Positions 1-7,603 of a stretch of DNA of 29,708 nucleotides are shown piece after piece. The stretch comes from JBGOUJ01 sp041477005 (GTDB taxonomy: Bacteria > Acidobacteriota > Terriglobia > Bryobacterales > JACQDG01). Where the stretch lies: positions 1 to 29,708 of the forward strand of contig JBGOUJ010000019.1 of assembly GCA_041477005.1 (NCBI GenBank). Reading direction: 5' to 3'. Each line of letters begins with the position of its first letter. Position 1 is the stretch's first letter. The notes under the pieces are model-generated. The model saw only the letters and a program-made list of their open reading frames with translations, was not told the DNA's origin and did not search any database. The position numbers and the translations under genes are program-made.

Positions 1-1
1 C

Positions 2-511
2 CAAAACCGAGCCGGGATGCTGGACGAAGCGCTGGAGGTCATAGCAGGGCTGTGGGCGGGCCGGAAGTTCAGCTACCAGGGCGAGCACTACCGGATAAAG
101 GCTGTCACCTTCCTGCCCCGGCCGGTGCAGCGGCCGCGCATTCCCATCTGGGTGGGGGGCGGCTGGCCCAGGAAGAGCGTAGTCGCGCGCGCCTGTCGCT
201 GCGACGGCGCGTGTTTCTACAAGGTGCTGCCCGACGGCCGGCACGCCATGATGGAGCCTGCCGACTTCCGCGAGCTCCGAGCCTCCGTAGCGCGCCTGCG
301 CACCGCCCGCACTCCGTTTGACATCGCGACCGGCGGCGTGACCGACGCGGACAAGCCCGACCAAACCCGCGCGCACCTGCTGTCGCTGGCGGAGGCCGGG
401 GTCACCTGGTGGGCCGAATTCGGAGAGCTCATCTCGGGCTCCGGCGCGCTGCGCAAGCGCATTGCGCAAGGCCCGCCTCGCCTGGAGCCTCTCCGCCGCA
501 GATCATCTTGA
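2..511 (+). CDS. LLM-class flavin-dependent oxidoreductase, C-terminal part (5' truncated)
   Basis: The reading frame is open from the first bases of the window, so the N-terminal part lies outside; 169 residues remain. The segment DEALEVIAGLWAG, followed by FSYQGEHYRIKAVTFLPRP and PIWVGGGWP, is typical of the C-terminal half of bacterial luciferase-like (LLM) TIM-barrel oxidoreductases, which use FMN or F420. The fold, the conserved 'RPRIPIWVGG' strand and the ending are as in the family; the substrate cannot be inferred because the N-terminal cofactor and substrate residues are missing. It converges with the phosphatase gene downstream; the 151 bases between them hold no gene or clear terminator that I can see. 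Confidence 0.85.
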   Translation, partial: QNRAGMLDEALEVIAGLWAGRKFSYQGEHYRIKAVTFLPRPVQRPRIPIWVGGGWPRKSVVARACRCDGACFYKVLPDGRHAMMEPADFRELRASVARLRTARTPFDIATGGVTDADKPDQTRAHLLSLAEAGVTWWAEFGELISGSGALRKRIAQGPPRLEPLRRRSS

Positions 512-662
512 GCAGAGCATCTGAGCAGGGTGGCTTGTTCCGGAGCCCCACCGGGCCCGGATAGGACGGCTATGAGGATGCCGCAGAGCGGCCTGATCCG
601 GCGCGCCGCTATCTTGCGTTTCCTCGCTTCGAGACTCGGCATGGCCGCGCCGCGGCGAGGAG

Positions 663-1346
663 TCAGCTCGTCCGGTAGACGGGGTGAGGCTGCGCGCCCT
701 GCGTCACGATCGTGGCCAGTTGCTCCAGGCTGTCGACTAAGAAGTCGGGCGGATCGCCGGCGAAGGTCTCGGGCTGAAAGCCGTAGGTGACGCCGCAGGC
801 CCAGGCGCCGGCATTGCGGGCGGTGCGAACGTCGACGCCGCTGTCGCCGACCACGAGCGTGCGCTCGGGCGGCGCGCCGATCTCGCCCATCACTTTCTCC
901 AGCCCCTCCGGATGCGGCTTCTTGGTTTCGAAGCTGTTCCCGCCGTAAACCAGGCGAAAGTGATCGGCCACGCCGAGGCCGCGCAGCAACTCGCTGCTGA
1001 AGCGCACCGGCTTGTTGGTGAGCACGGCCAACTGCAGTCCGGCGGCGCGCATCCGGTGGAGCGCCTCGCGGGCGCCGGGATAGAGCTGCGTGTTGTCGAG
1101 CATGTGCCGGCGGTAGTAGCTCAGGAAAAACTCGAGCGAGCGCTGCAACTGATCTTCACCAAACTCGTCGCCGATCGCCTTGCGGATCAGGGTGGGCGCG
1201 CCGTTTCCGACGTAGGAGAAAACCTTCTCTTCCGGGAGCGCCGGCAGGCGCAGATCGGCGCGGGTGGCATTGACCGCCAGTGCCAAGTCCAGCTTGGAAT
1301 CGATCAGGGTTCCGTCCAGGTCAAAGACGGCTAGCTCGATCTGCAT
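663..1346 (-). CDS. gph: HAD-family phosphatase, phosphoglycolate phosphatase-like
   Basis: A 227-residue HAD subfamily IA hydrolase. Motif I is DLDGT with nucleophile D9 and acid/base D11, motif II is LTNKP (T110), motif III lysine lies in TKKPHPEG (about K143), and motif IV is GDSGVD (D168, D172) for magnesium. A helical cap (about residues 20-90) lies between motifs I and II. Length and motif spacing match Gph, which dephosphorylates 2-phosphoglycolate in the cytoplasm. Related HAD-IA enzymes such as pyrophosphatase PpaX look similar, so the exact substrate is an inference. It is transcribed divergently from the MFS gene across 48 bases. The start is the ATG that places DLDGT at residue 9. 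Confidence 0.82.
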   Translation of the reverse strand: MQIELAVFDLDGTLIDSKLDLALAVNATRADLRLPALPEEKVFSYVGNGAPTLIRKAIGDEFGEDQLQRSLEFFLSYYRRHMLDNTQLYPGAREALHRMRAAGLQLAVLTNKPVRFSSELLRGLGVADHFRLVYGGNSFETKKPHPEGLEKVMGEIGAPPERTLVVGDSGVDVRTARNAGAWACGVTYGFQPETFAGDPPDFLVDSLEQLATIVTQGAQPHPVYRTS

Positions 1347-1394
1347 TCATTCTGCAGTGTAGCAAGGGGGGTCTTCGATCGTCGATCCGTTATA

Positions 1395-2657
1395 ATGCGC
1401 AGGATGCCCGCGAGCCGTGTGCGCTATTGGGTCTTGCTCCTGACGTTTCTGACTTCCTTCATCATGTACATGGACCGCGCGTGCGTGGGCAGCGCGCAGC
1501 CGACCATAATGAGGGAGTTCGGATTGGACAAGATCGCCATGGGCTGGAGCACGTCGGCCTTCAACTGGGCCTACGCGCTGTTTCAGATTCCGGGCGGGTG
1601 GATGGCGGACCGCTTCGGGGCGCGGCTGGTCCTGGGCGGAGCCATGGCGTGGTGGTCGGCGTTCACCGCGGCCACTGGAATGGCCTTCAATGGGGCGTCT
1701 CTGGCGGCGGCCCGGTTCCTGTTCGGCATGGGCGAGGCGGCCGCCTTCCCGTCCAGCTCCCGCGCCCTGGTTCGCTGGCTGCCGGTTCGGCAGCGCGCCT
1801 TCGGGCAGGGGTTTCAACATGCCGGCTCCCGCTTAGGCGCCGCCGTCACCCCGCCGCTGGTTGTCTATCTGATCGTGCGAGTGGGCTGGCACTGGGTCTT
1901 CTACCTCTTCGGGATGCTGGGCGTTGTGTGGGCGGTCGCCTGGTATGTCTACTATCGCAACTACCCGCAGGATCATCCCGGCGTGAACCAGGAAGAGCTG
2001 GAGATCCTGCGGGAAACCGGCTTTACAGCCAAGCCCGGTGGCGCGCGCGTGGTTCCCTGGAGGCGCATCCTGACCTGCGGCAATCTGTGGCTGTTGAGCG
2101 GGATGTACTTTTGTTATGGGTGGGTGCTGTGGATCTATATCCTTTGGCTGCCGACCTACCTGGTCGAGGCCCGGCACTTCACTCAACTGAAGATGGGCTG
2201 GGCCGCGAGCACGCCGCTGCTTGCGGCAACGCTGACCAACGTGCTGGGCGGTTGGGCCTCCGACCGGCTGGCCCACCGCTGGAGCGACCTGCGCCGGGGC
2301 CGGCTGTTTGTCTCGATGTTTGGCTTCGTCGTGGCCGGCATCGCCCTGGTCCCCGGCGTGCTGGCCTCCGACGCCACGGCCGGCCTGCTGTGCCTCACCC
2401 TGGCGCTGGCCGGCCTGGAGCTGACCGTGGCGGTCTCCTGGGCCATCTGCATCGATATCGGCGGCGACTTCAGCGGCTCGGTGTCGTCGGTGATGAATAC
2501 CTGGGGCAACGTCGGTGGCGCTATCTCGGCGGTGGTGATCGGCTATCTGGCCACCAAGCTGGGCTGGAACTGGCCTTTTTTGGTCGCCAGCGCCATGTGC
2601 ATCACCGCCGCCTTTGTCGCCACGCGGATCGATCCAAGCAAATCAGCCGTTGGGTGA
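1395..2657 (+). CDS. MFS transporter, anion:cation symporter (hexuronate/glucarate-like) type
   Basis: A 420-residue membrane protein with about 12 hydrophobic segments. The N-terminal helix YWVLLLTFLTSFIMYMDRA followed by QPTIMREFGLDKIAMGW, then FQIPGGWMADRFGARLVLG (the loop 2-3 signature D-R-F-G-A-R), is characteristic of the ACS family that takes up sugar acids and related organic anions with protons. The true substrate is unknown. Two ATGs are possible, at 1395 and 1404. A TATAAT (1391-1396) overlaps the first ATG; if it is the -10 element, the message would be leaderless or start near 1404. No convincing -35 or ribosome binding site is visible. The gene is flanked by the phosphatase on one side and repeat-rich sequence on the other. 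Confidence 0.85.
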   Translation: MRRMPASRVRYWVLLLTFLTSFIMYMDRACVGSAQPTIMREFGLDKIAMGWSTSAFNWAYALFQIPGGWMADRFGARLVLGGAMAWWSAFTAATGMAFNGASLAAARFLFGMGEAAAFPSSSRALVRWLPVRQRAFGQGFQHAGSRLGAAVTPPLVVYLIVRVGWHWVFYLFGMLGVVWAVAWYVYYRNYPQDHPGVNQEELEILRETGFTAKPGGARVVPWRRILTCGNLWLLSGMYFCYGWVLWIYILWLPTYLVEARHFTQLKMGWAASTPLLAATLTNVLGGWASDRLAHRWSDLRRGRLFVSMFGFVVAGIALVPGVLASDATAGLLCLTLALAGLELTVAVSWAICIDIGGDFSGSVSSVMNTWGNVGGAISAVVIGYLATKLGWNWPFLVASAMCITAAFVATRIDPSKSAVG

Positions 2658-2661
2658 TTTT

Positions 2662-2773
2662 GGATCGTGGATCGTGGATCGTGGGCCCGGTGCCCGAGGC
2701 GGCGGTCCCGCTTGTGCGGCGGGAGATCCTTGGAGGGCAGGGCCCACGATCTACGATCCACGATCCACGATCC
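2662..2773. repeat. Inverted array of GGATCGT heptanucleotides
   Basis: The left arm (2662-2688) contains three tandem copies of GGATCGT followed by GGGCCC. The right arm (2740-2773) is its reverse complement, with four copies (one reading AGATCGT) and the same GGGCCC. The 51-base centre is G+C-rich and non-coding. Transcribed, the arms would form a long hairpin. It sits right after the MFS stop codon and before the ferredoxin gene. A short degenerate relative, GATCGTCGATCC, lies at 1378-1389. No T-run follows, so it is not a standard terminator. Confidence 0.88.
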
Positions 2774-2814
2774 TGTTATGGTAGACTACGGCAGGATTTG
2801 CTGGTAGGAAGCCT

Positions 2815-3669
2815 ATGCAAATTGATCCGAAGAAATGCGTGGCCTGCGGCAACTGCATACCGGTTTGCCCGATGGGGGCGATCTATATCGATCCGGCTAT
2901 TAGCCGCGCCACCATTAATTACGACGAGTGCGTGGAGTGCTCCACCTGCTTTCGCGGCATGAGCCAGGAGCACCTGAATCCGGTGATGGTCCGGACGGTC
3001 CGCAAGCTGGCCAAGATCTTCCGTTTCCGCTTCGAGCCGGAGCCGGACGTCTGCCCGACGGCTGCTTTCGTGATGGAAGAGCTGGAGTGGCCGCGTATCG
3101 TCCGGCGCGTGTTCTCCGACCCCCTGGTCGAGCACAAATCGACCGGGGTCCACGGGCGCGGTACCGAGGAAGTGAAGACCAACGACGTGGCCCATCGCGT
3201 GGGGGTCGGCGATGCCGGCTACGTCATCGAGTTCGGCCGGCCCGGCGTCGGCGTGCGCTTCCGCGACATCCAAAAGGTCACCGTGGCGCTTGCGGGCATC
3301 GGCGTCCAGTTCGAGCAGAAGAATCCCATCACCCACCTGATGACCGATCAGAAGACCGGCGAGCTGAAGCCGGATTTGCTCGGTGAGAAGATCCTCTCGG
3401 CCATCGTCGAGATCAAGACCCCGGTGCAGCGCGTGATCGAGGTGCTGGAAGTGGTCGATGCGATGTCCCGGCAGGTCGACACCGTTATCGCCGTCGGCGT
3501 CTCCACCCGGTGTGATGAAAACGGCGAAGAAAAGGTGCTCTCCGCGCTTCTCGACGAACACGGCTACAGCTTCTACCGGGCCAAGACGAACCTCGGCCTG
3601 GGCCGGGTAACCAATATCCAGAAGAAAGAGGAGGCCGTTCGTGACGAACACCTTGCATCGGTACGGTGA
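2815..3669 (+). CDS. Ferredoxin-domain protein with one regular and one split [4Fe-4S] cysteine set
   Basis: A 284-residue protein. The N-terminus carries a regular cluster motif C8-x2-C11-x2-C14-x3-C18-P. The second motif is C39-x2-C42-x2-C45, but the fourth cysteine is not three residues later; the next CP is C80-P81 after a 34-residue insertion. The remaining ~200 residues are a soluble alpha/beta region (for example GYVIEFGRPGVGVRFRDIQ and MSRQVDTVIAVGVSTRCDENG) that I do not recognise. Start: ATG preceded by AGGAAG at about 2806-2811. It overlaps the next gene by 29 bases, so the two are probably one operon and may work together as an electron-transfer or iron-sulfur enzyme. No transmembrane segment is visible. 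Reaction unknown. Confidence 0.75.
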   Translation: MQIDPKKCVACGNCIPVCPMGAIYIDPAISRATINYDECVECSTCFRGMSQEHLNPVMVRTVRKLAKIFRFRFEPEPDVCPTAAFVMEELEWPRIVRRVFSDPLVEHKSTGVHGRGTEEVKTNDVAHRVGVGDAGYVIEFGRPGVGVRFRDIQKVTVALAGIGVQFEQKNPITHLMTDQKTGELKPDLLGEKILSAIVEIKTPVQRVIEVLEVVDAMSRQVDTVIAVGVSTRCDENGEEKVLSALLDEHGYSFYRAKTNLGLGRVTNIQKKEEAVRDEHLASVR

Positions 3670-4315
3670 TTCCGAAAGCTTCCGCGACGACTACATCCTG
3701 TTTGCCATTCCCTGCAAGGGAAAGAACGACGAGGGCGCAATCGACAAGCTGCGCGCCTTCCTCCGCATCTGCGCCCAGCACCGGCCGGCTAACATGGGCA
3801 ACGGCAACTTCGGCAGCTACCAGCCGTCGCCGGCCCTCAATCCGCTCAACCACTGGAGCCGCGATTTTTCGCAGGATTACGAAAGCGTCATCAGCGCCGT
3901 GAACAAGGTCGGCACGGTGGCCGCCGTCTTCGACAGCAAAGAGAAAGCCGAGGCGGCCCTGCGCGAGGTGATCAAAGCCGACCTGGGCCTTTCCATCAAC
4001 ATGAGCACCTCGGTGGATGGCGCGCAGGAGTGCTGCCAGGACACCGGCATCAAGCGCCACAGCGTGGAATACTCCCTTGGCTTCTGGGACCGCCACGATC
4101 ACCTGCCCAACAGCCAGGTGCTGGAGCTGGCCACCATGTGCGGCCACGGCATGGTGTCGTTCAACATGGCCAAGAAAATGCTGGACATGGTGCGCGAAGG
4201 CCGCCGCACTCCCGACGCCGCCGTCCTCACACTCTCCCGCTTCTGCCCCTGCGGGGTGTACAACCCGGTTCGCGCCCGGCGTCTGCTCGAAGAGGCCCGG
4301 ACCCATCAGCGATAA
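3641..4315 (+). CDS. Conserved-looking cysteine-bearing protein of unknown function, partner of the ferredoxin
   Basis: A 224-residue soluble protein that I cannot assign to a family. The GTG start at 3641 is supported by an AGAGGAGG ribosome binding site at about 3626-3633, inside the end of the ferredoxin gene, giving a 29-base overlap and likely translational coupling. Visible features are seven cysteines (C25, C44, C131-C132, C167, C202, C204), grouped as ECCQDTG, ATMCGHGM and FCPCGVYN, and two glycine/asparagine-rich loops near residues 50-70. The cysteines and the ferredoxin neighbour suggest binding of a metal or iron-sulfur cluster, but that is inference. It ends 573 bases before the next gene. 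Confidence 0.72.
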   Translation: MTNTLHRYGDSESFRDDYILFAIPCKGKNDEGAIDKLRAFLRICAQHRPANMGNGNFGSYQPSPALNPLNHWSRDFSQDYESVISAVNKVGTVAAVFDSKEKAEAALREVIKADLGLSINMSTSVDGAQECCQDTGIKRHSVEYSLGFWDRHDHLPNSQVLELATMCGHGMVSFNMAKKMLDMVREGRRTPDAAVLTLSRFCPCGVYNPVRARRLLEEARTHQR

Positions 4316-4330
4316 ACCGGAAGAACGGAA

Positions 4331-4358
4331 AGACAGAAGCCAGGAGTCAGAAGTCAGA
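4331..4358. repeat. AGTCAGA-type heptanucleotide tandem repeat
   Basis: Four consecutive 7-base units: AGACAGA, AGCCAGG, AGTCAGA, AGTCAGA. It lies just after the stop codon of the unknown gene. Same period as the array at 2662-2773, but a different unit. Confidence 0.7.
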
Positions 4359-4644
4359 ATGAACACCCCGGCCAAACGACGGGCGGTGGGCAAAGACTTC
4401 GGGCGTGCGGTCTAGCAAGACAGGCGGCCCCCCAAACTCTTGGCACCCCGATTGCTCCCCTCTCAACCCGAGATGTTGAAATGACTTCGCGGGTGCTGGG
4501 CAGGCTTCGCCGTGGGCTTTGGGGTCTGCCCCCCGCTGACTGTGGTTGTTTCGGAAAGGGAGGGGCGCGATCTTGCGACCGCGCCCCCTAGGAGAAGCAC
4601 AAGGAAAAAGAAACGCTTTCGTTTCCCGCGATCTGTATTCTATT
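4359..4644 (+). other. Structured non-coding stretch
   Basis: No plausible gene is present here. Three stem-forming elements occur in order. GCGGG...GGGCAG at 4489-4503 (with a 4-base bulge) pairs with CTGCCCCCCGC at 4526-4536. GGGGCGCG at 4562-4569 pairs with CGCGCCCC at 4580-4587 (8 base pairs, 10-base loop). GAAACG/CGTTTC at 4610-4625 forms a 6-base-pair stem with a 4-base loop. None is followed by a T-run. The stretch may be the 3' untranslated region of the ferredoxin operon, or an independent small RNA. Confidence 0.4.
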
Positions 4645-4674
4645 TTGCACAGAATCGAGATTCGCTGTTATAGA
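4645..4674 (+). promoter_or_regulatory. Sigma-70-type promoter for the OmpA-like lipoprotein gene
   Basis: TTGCAC (4645-4650, 5/6 to consensus) lies 18 bases upstream of TATAGA (4669-4674). The spacer contains the dyad GAATC-GA-GATTC (4652-4663), a possible operator. Transcription would begin near 4681, leaving a leader of about 200 bases before the coding start at 4889; I see no gene in that leader. Confidence 0.5.
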
Positions 4675-4888
4675 CTGGTGGTATCATTTTTCTTCTGGTA
4701 CTAGCCGGGCCACCTCCTGGTACTTTTCGGATCTCGGCCCCGGTGGGAGGCGACCCCGGCAAATTTTACTCCACTATGTAATCGGAGCCAGCCCCTGGAG
4801 CCAGGGCCATCTCTGTAAGTTGCTGCAAAACAGGCCCTTGCCGAGTGGATCTTGGCGTGCAATCTAGGTGGTTTCCAGGAGGCAGCTT

Positions 4889-5644
4889 ATGAGCAACCGA
4901 GTTTTCACCGTTCTGGGGCTGGTAGCTTTGGCGACCGCCACCACCGGATGCGCCACCCATCGCTGGGTCCGCAACCAGACCGATCCGATCAGCCAGCAAG
5001 TGAGCGAGCTCGACAAGAAGAGCGCCGATAACGCTCGCAAGATCGGCGATCTGGACGACAAGACAGGCCGGGATATCTCTCGCGTGAACGAGAAGGCCGA
5101 CGCAGCGGATACGCACGCCGGCGCGGCCGCCAAGACGGCCAGCGAAGCGCTTGCCAAGGGCGGCCAGGCGATCGAGAAGGCCGACGGGGCGCGCACGCTT
5201 GCCGAGAGCGGCATTGCCCGCACCGGACAGCTCGAGAAGTACGTGCAAAACCTCGACAACTTCCAGATGTCGTCCGCCAAGACCGTCTACTTCGACTTTA
5301 ACAAGAGCTTGCTGACGGACGACGCCAAGAAGGATCTCGACCAGTTGGCCCAGGCGCTCTCTGCCGGCAAGAAGTACGTGGTCGAAGTGCAAGGCTTCAC
5401 CGATACGATCGGAAGCGCCGATTACAATTACTCTCTGAGCGAGAAGCGCGCCGCGGCCGTGGTCCGCTACCTCACCGAGCAGCACAAGGTTCCGGTCTAT
5501 CGGGTCCACACGATCGGCCTTGGAAAAGATATGCCCGCGGAAGCACCCGACCGCCGCGAGGCACGCAAGCTGAGCCGGCGGGTCGAGCTGAAAGTGTACA
5601 CGGTTGCTGAACCGGGCCAGACCACCCAGCAAGCTTCTGAATGA
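4889..5644 (+). CDS. OmpA-family peptidoglycan-associated lipoprotein
   Basis: A 251-residue envelope protein. The ATG at 4889 follows AGGAGG (4877-4882) at a 6-base spacing, which decides it over an in-frame GTG at 4868. The signal peptide ends in a lipobox with C21 (ATATTGC), so the mature protein should be lipid-anchored. Residues about 35-120 form an alanine-rich, heptad-like helix (coiled coil, Lpp-like). Residues about 130-237 are an OmpA C-terminal domain: VYFDFNKSLL, GFTDTIGSADYNYSLSEKRA with D172 and R187 at the positions that bind diaminopimelate, and LSRRVELKV near the end. It likely ties the outer membrane to peptidoglycan, like Pal. It is monocistronic, with its own promoter and the terminator at 5691. 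Confidence 0.88.
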   Translation: MSNRVFTVLGLVALATATTGCATHRWVRNQTDPISQQVSELDKKSADNARKIGDLDDKTGRDISRVNEKADAADTHAGAAAKTASEALAKGGQAIEKADGARTLAESGIARTGQLEKYVQNLDNFQMSSAKTVYFDFNKSLLTDDAKKDLDQLAQALSAGKKYVVEVQGFTDTIGSADYNYSLSEKRAAAVVRYLTEQHKVPVYRVHTIGLGKDMPAEAPDRREARKLSRRVELKVYTVAEPGQTTQQASE

Positions 5645-5690
5645 CTGTCCCCAACCCCCCTAGATAGCCGTCCCCAACCCCCCACCACTC

Positions 5691-5718
5691 AGGGCGCGGT
5701 TCGCCGCGCCCTTTTTTT
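5691..5718 (+). terminator. Rho-independent terminator
   Basis: AGGGCGCGG (5691-5699) and CCGCGCCCT (5704-5712) form a perfect 9-base-pair stem closed by a TTCG tetraloop, followed by a T-run to 5718. It ends the lipoprotein transcript. Just upstream, GTCCCCAACCCCCC occurs twice (5647-5660 and 5670-5683). Confidence 0.9.
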
Positions 5719-5727
5719 CTGTATAAT
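5700..5727 (+). promoter_or_regulatory. Promoter of the DUF177-rpmF-plsX operon
   Basis: A perfect -10 element TATAAT lies at 5722-5727. The best -35 candidate is TTCGCC at 5700-5705 (3/6), 16 bases upstream and inside the terminator hairpin of the previous gene. The -10 call is stronger than the -35 call. Confidence 0.5.
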
Positions 5728-5769
5728 AGGAGCTTTGTCGGGCCCGTCTAACTCATCGAGGGGCAGCGT

Positions 5770-6297
5770 ATGTTCTTTGATATTCAGACGTTGCAGCGAC
5801 ACAAGATCCGCTTTGACCAGGTGTTCGCTCCGGGCCAGATCGATTTCCTGGACGAAAACCTGAGGCAGGATGGGGATCTGCTGGTGCAAGGCGTGGCCGA
5901 GCTGGTGGATCCCTTTGGCGCGCGGGAGATCCGGGTGCGGGGCGATGTTAAGGGCGGAATGGAAGTGTTTTGCGCCCGCTGCCTGGAGCCGATCCGGCTG
6001 CCGGTTTCCTGCCAGATGGACCTGTTTTACTGTCCCATGGCGCGGATCGCCCGGGAAGAAGAAGTGGCCATCGACGACGCCGAGACCGAAGTCGGCTTCT
6101 ACGAAGCGCCCGGGCTCGACTTGGCGGACGTGGTCCGGGAGCAGGTCATGATCCTGCTGCCCATGCGCAGCATTTGCCGCGAGGACTGCGGGGGGATCTG
6201 CCCGACCTGCGGGAAGAACCGCAACCGGGAAGCCTGTTGCTGCCAGGAGCACTTCCCCGATGCCCGCTGGGAAGCGTTAAGAGACTGGAAGAATTAG
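5770..6297 (+). CDS. yceD: DUF177 / YceD family protein
   Basis: A 175-residue cytoplasmic protein of the DUF177 family, usually encoded just before rpmF and linked in bacteria and plastids to 23S rRNA accumulation. Diagnostic features are FCARCLEPI in the middle (a CxxC pair) and the C-terminal CREDCGGICPTCGKNRN plus CCC, a zinc-binding-like cysteine cluster followed by the family's acidic DARWEALRDW ending. Start: ATG preceded by GAGGGG (5758-5763) at 6 bases. It is first in the operon with rpmF and plsX. A decanucleotide repeat lies between it and rpmF. Biochemical function is not established for the family in general. Confidence 0.9.
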   Translation: MFFDIQTLQRHKIRFDQVFAPGQIDFLDENLRQDGDLLVQGVAELVDPFGAREIRVRGDVKGGMEVFCARCLEPIRLPVSCQMDLFYCPMARIAREEEVAIDDAETEVGFYEAPGLDLADVVREQVMILLPMRSICREDCGGICPTCGKNRNREACCCQEHFPDARWEALRDWKN

Positions 6298-6299
6298 GA

Positions 6300-6331
6300 A
6301 CCACAGATAAACACAGATGCACACGGATCAC
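6300..6331. repeat. ACACAGAT-type decanucleotide tandem repeat
   Basis: Three 10-base units (CACAGATAAA, CACAGATGCA, CACGGATCAC) directly after the DUF177 stop codon and inside the operon. Similar CACAGATAAACACAGAT strings are familiar as scattered intergenic repeats in many environmental bacteria; that is recalled knowledge and was not searched here. Confidence 0.65.
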
Positions 6332-6355
6332 TTCGCTTAGAAAAGAGTTTTCGAC

Positions 6356-6538
6356 ATGCCTAACCCGAAACGCCGGCACTCCAAGGCCCGCACCTCCAAG
6401 CGCCGCGCTCATGACGCGCTGAAGAGGACGGGGCTGTCGCAGTGCCCCAATTGTCATGAGCCCAAGCTGCCGCACCGGGCTTGTCCCCACTGCGGGCAAT
6501 ATAGAGGACGAGACATTATCGAAGTCGAAGAAGAATAG
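6356..6538 (+). CDS. rpmF: Large ribosomal subunit protein bL32
   Basis: A 60-residue basic protein with the canonical start MPNPKRRHSKARTSKRRAHD. It has a full zinc ribbon, C30-x2-C33 and C43-x2-C46 (CPNCHEPKLPHRACPHCGQY), so it is the zinc-containing form. The C-terminus is acidic, as usual. It is part of the 50S subunit near the peptidyl-transferase region. Gene order with DUF177 upstream and plsX 31 bases downstream is the common bacterial arrangement linking translation with phospholipid synthesis. Confidence 0.97.
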   Translation: MPNPKRRHSKARTSKRRAHDALKRTGLSQCPNCHEPKLPHRACPHCGQYRGRDIIEVEEE

Positions 6539-6569
6539 CGCTCCTGTACCCCGTTCCTGCAGACCGCCT

Positions 6570-7595
6570 ATGTATACGATTGCCGTTGACGCAATGGGGG
6601 GCGATGCGGCTCCCCGGGTGGAAGTGGAAGGCGCGATCCTGGCGGCGCGGTCCTACCCGGTGAAGATCCTGCTGGTGGGCCGGCAGGAAGTCTTGCGACG
6701 GGAGCTGGCCGAGCACTTGGCCGATCACGTTGCCATCGAGATCGTCAACGCCAGCGAAGTAATCACCATGGATGATGCGGCCGCCAAGGCTGTACGCGCC
6801 AAGCGGGACAGCTCGGTCCGCGTCGCCGCACGGCTGGTCCGCGACGGGCGCGCCCAGGGCCTGGTTTCGGCCGGCAATACCGGCGCGGTGATGGCCACGG
6901 CCAAGATCGTGCTGGGGACGCTGCCCGGCGTCTATCGTCCGGCGCTGGCCTCGGTGTTTCCCACGCTCAAGGGCACGGCCGCGGTGCTGATCGACGTCGG
7001 CGCCAATGTCGATTCCACGCCCCAGATGCTGGCCCAGTTCGCCGTGATGGGCGACGCTTACTCGCGCGTGATCTGCCGCCAGGAGCGGCCGCGCGTGGGG
7101 CTGCTTTCGATCGGCGAGGAAGAGCACAAGGGCAACGATCTGACTCGCCAGGCCACGCCCCTGCTCAAGGAGCTGCTCATCCACTTCATCGGCAACGTGG
7201 AGGGGCGCGACCTTTACAGCGGCGAGGCCGACGTGATAGTCTGCGATGGCTTCATCGGCAACGTTTCGCTGAAGGTGAGCGAGGGGCTGGTGGAGACCAT
7301 CAAGTTTATGCTGCAGGACTCGCTCACCGCCACCGTGACCCGCAAGATCGGCTACGTGCTGGCCCGCGCCGCCTTCGACGATTTCAAGAACCGCGTCGAT
7401 TACTCCGAATACGGCGGCGCGCCGCTGCTGGGGCTGAAAGGCGTCTGCATCATCTGCCACGGCCGCTCCAATCCCAACGCCATCAAGAACGCCATCCGTG
7501 TTGCCATGGAGTTCGCCAAAGGCCGCATCAACGAAACCATCGAGTCGGCCCTGCGGGGCCGCCGCAACGAGCCGGTCACCGCCGCCGGCGATTGA
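6570..7595 (+). CDS. plsX: Phosphate acyltransferase PlsX
   Basis: A 341-residue cytoplasmic enzyme that turns acyl-ACP and phosphate into acyl-phosphate, the donor for PlsY in phosphatidic acid synthesis. The N-terminus MYTIAVDAMGGDAAP is the family hallmark. Also visible are VSAGNTGAVMA, GANVDSTPQMLAQFA, GEEEHKGNDL, CDGFIGNVSLK and the C-terminal YGGAPLLGLKGVCIICHGRS. The ATG at 6570 is chosen because it gives the canonical N-terminus; the frame is open further upstream, but only through rpmF. No strong ribosome binding site is visible, so coupling to rpmF is likely. fabH, a frequent next gene, is absent. Confidence 0.96.
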   Translation: MYTIAVDAMGGDAAPRVEVEGAILAARSYPVKILLVGRQEVLRRELAEHLADHVAIEIVNASEVITMDDAAAKAVRAKRDSSVRVAARLVRDGRAQGLVSAGNTGAVMATAKIVLGTLPGVYRPALASVFPTLKGTAAVLIDVGANVDSTPQMLAQFAVMGDAYSRVICRQERPRVGLLSIGEEEHKGNDLTRQATPLLKELLIHFIGNVEGRDLYSGEADVIVCDGFIGNVSLKVSEGLVETIKFMLQDSLTATVTRKIGYVLARAAFDDFKNRVDYSEYGGAPLLGLKGVCIICHGRSNPNAIKNAIRVAMEFAKGRINETIESALRGRRNEPVTAAGD

Positions 7596-7603
7596 GGTCC
7601 ATC

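Noticed and set aside
2662..2773. Heptanucleotide inverted repeat as a CRISPR array or terminator
   Set aside because: There are no unique spacers, and no T-run follows the stem.
6456..6569. Longer plsX reading frame starting inside rpmF
   Set aside because: The added 38 residues are an out-of-frame reading of rpmF. The canonical PlsX start MYTIAVDAMGGD begins at 6570.
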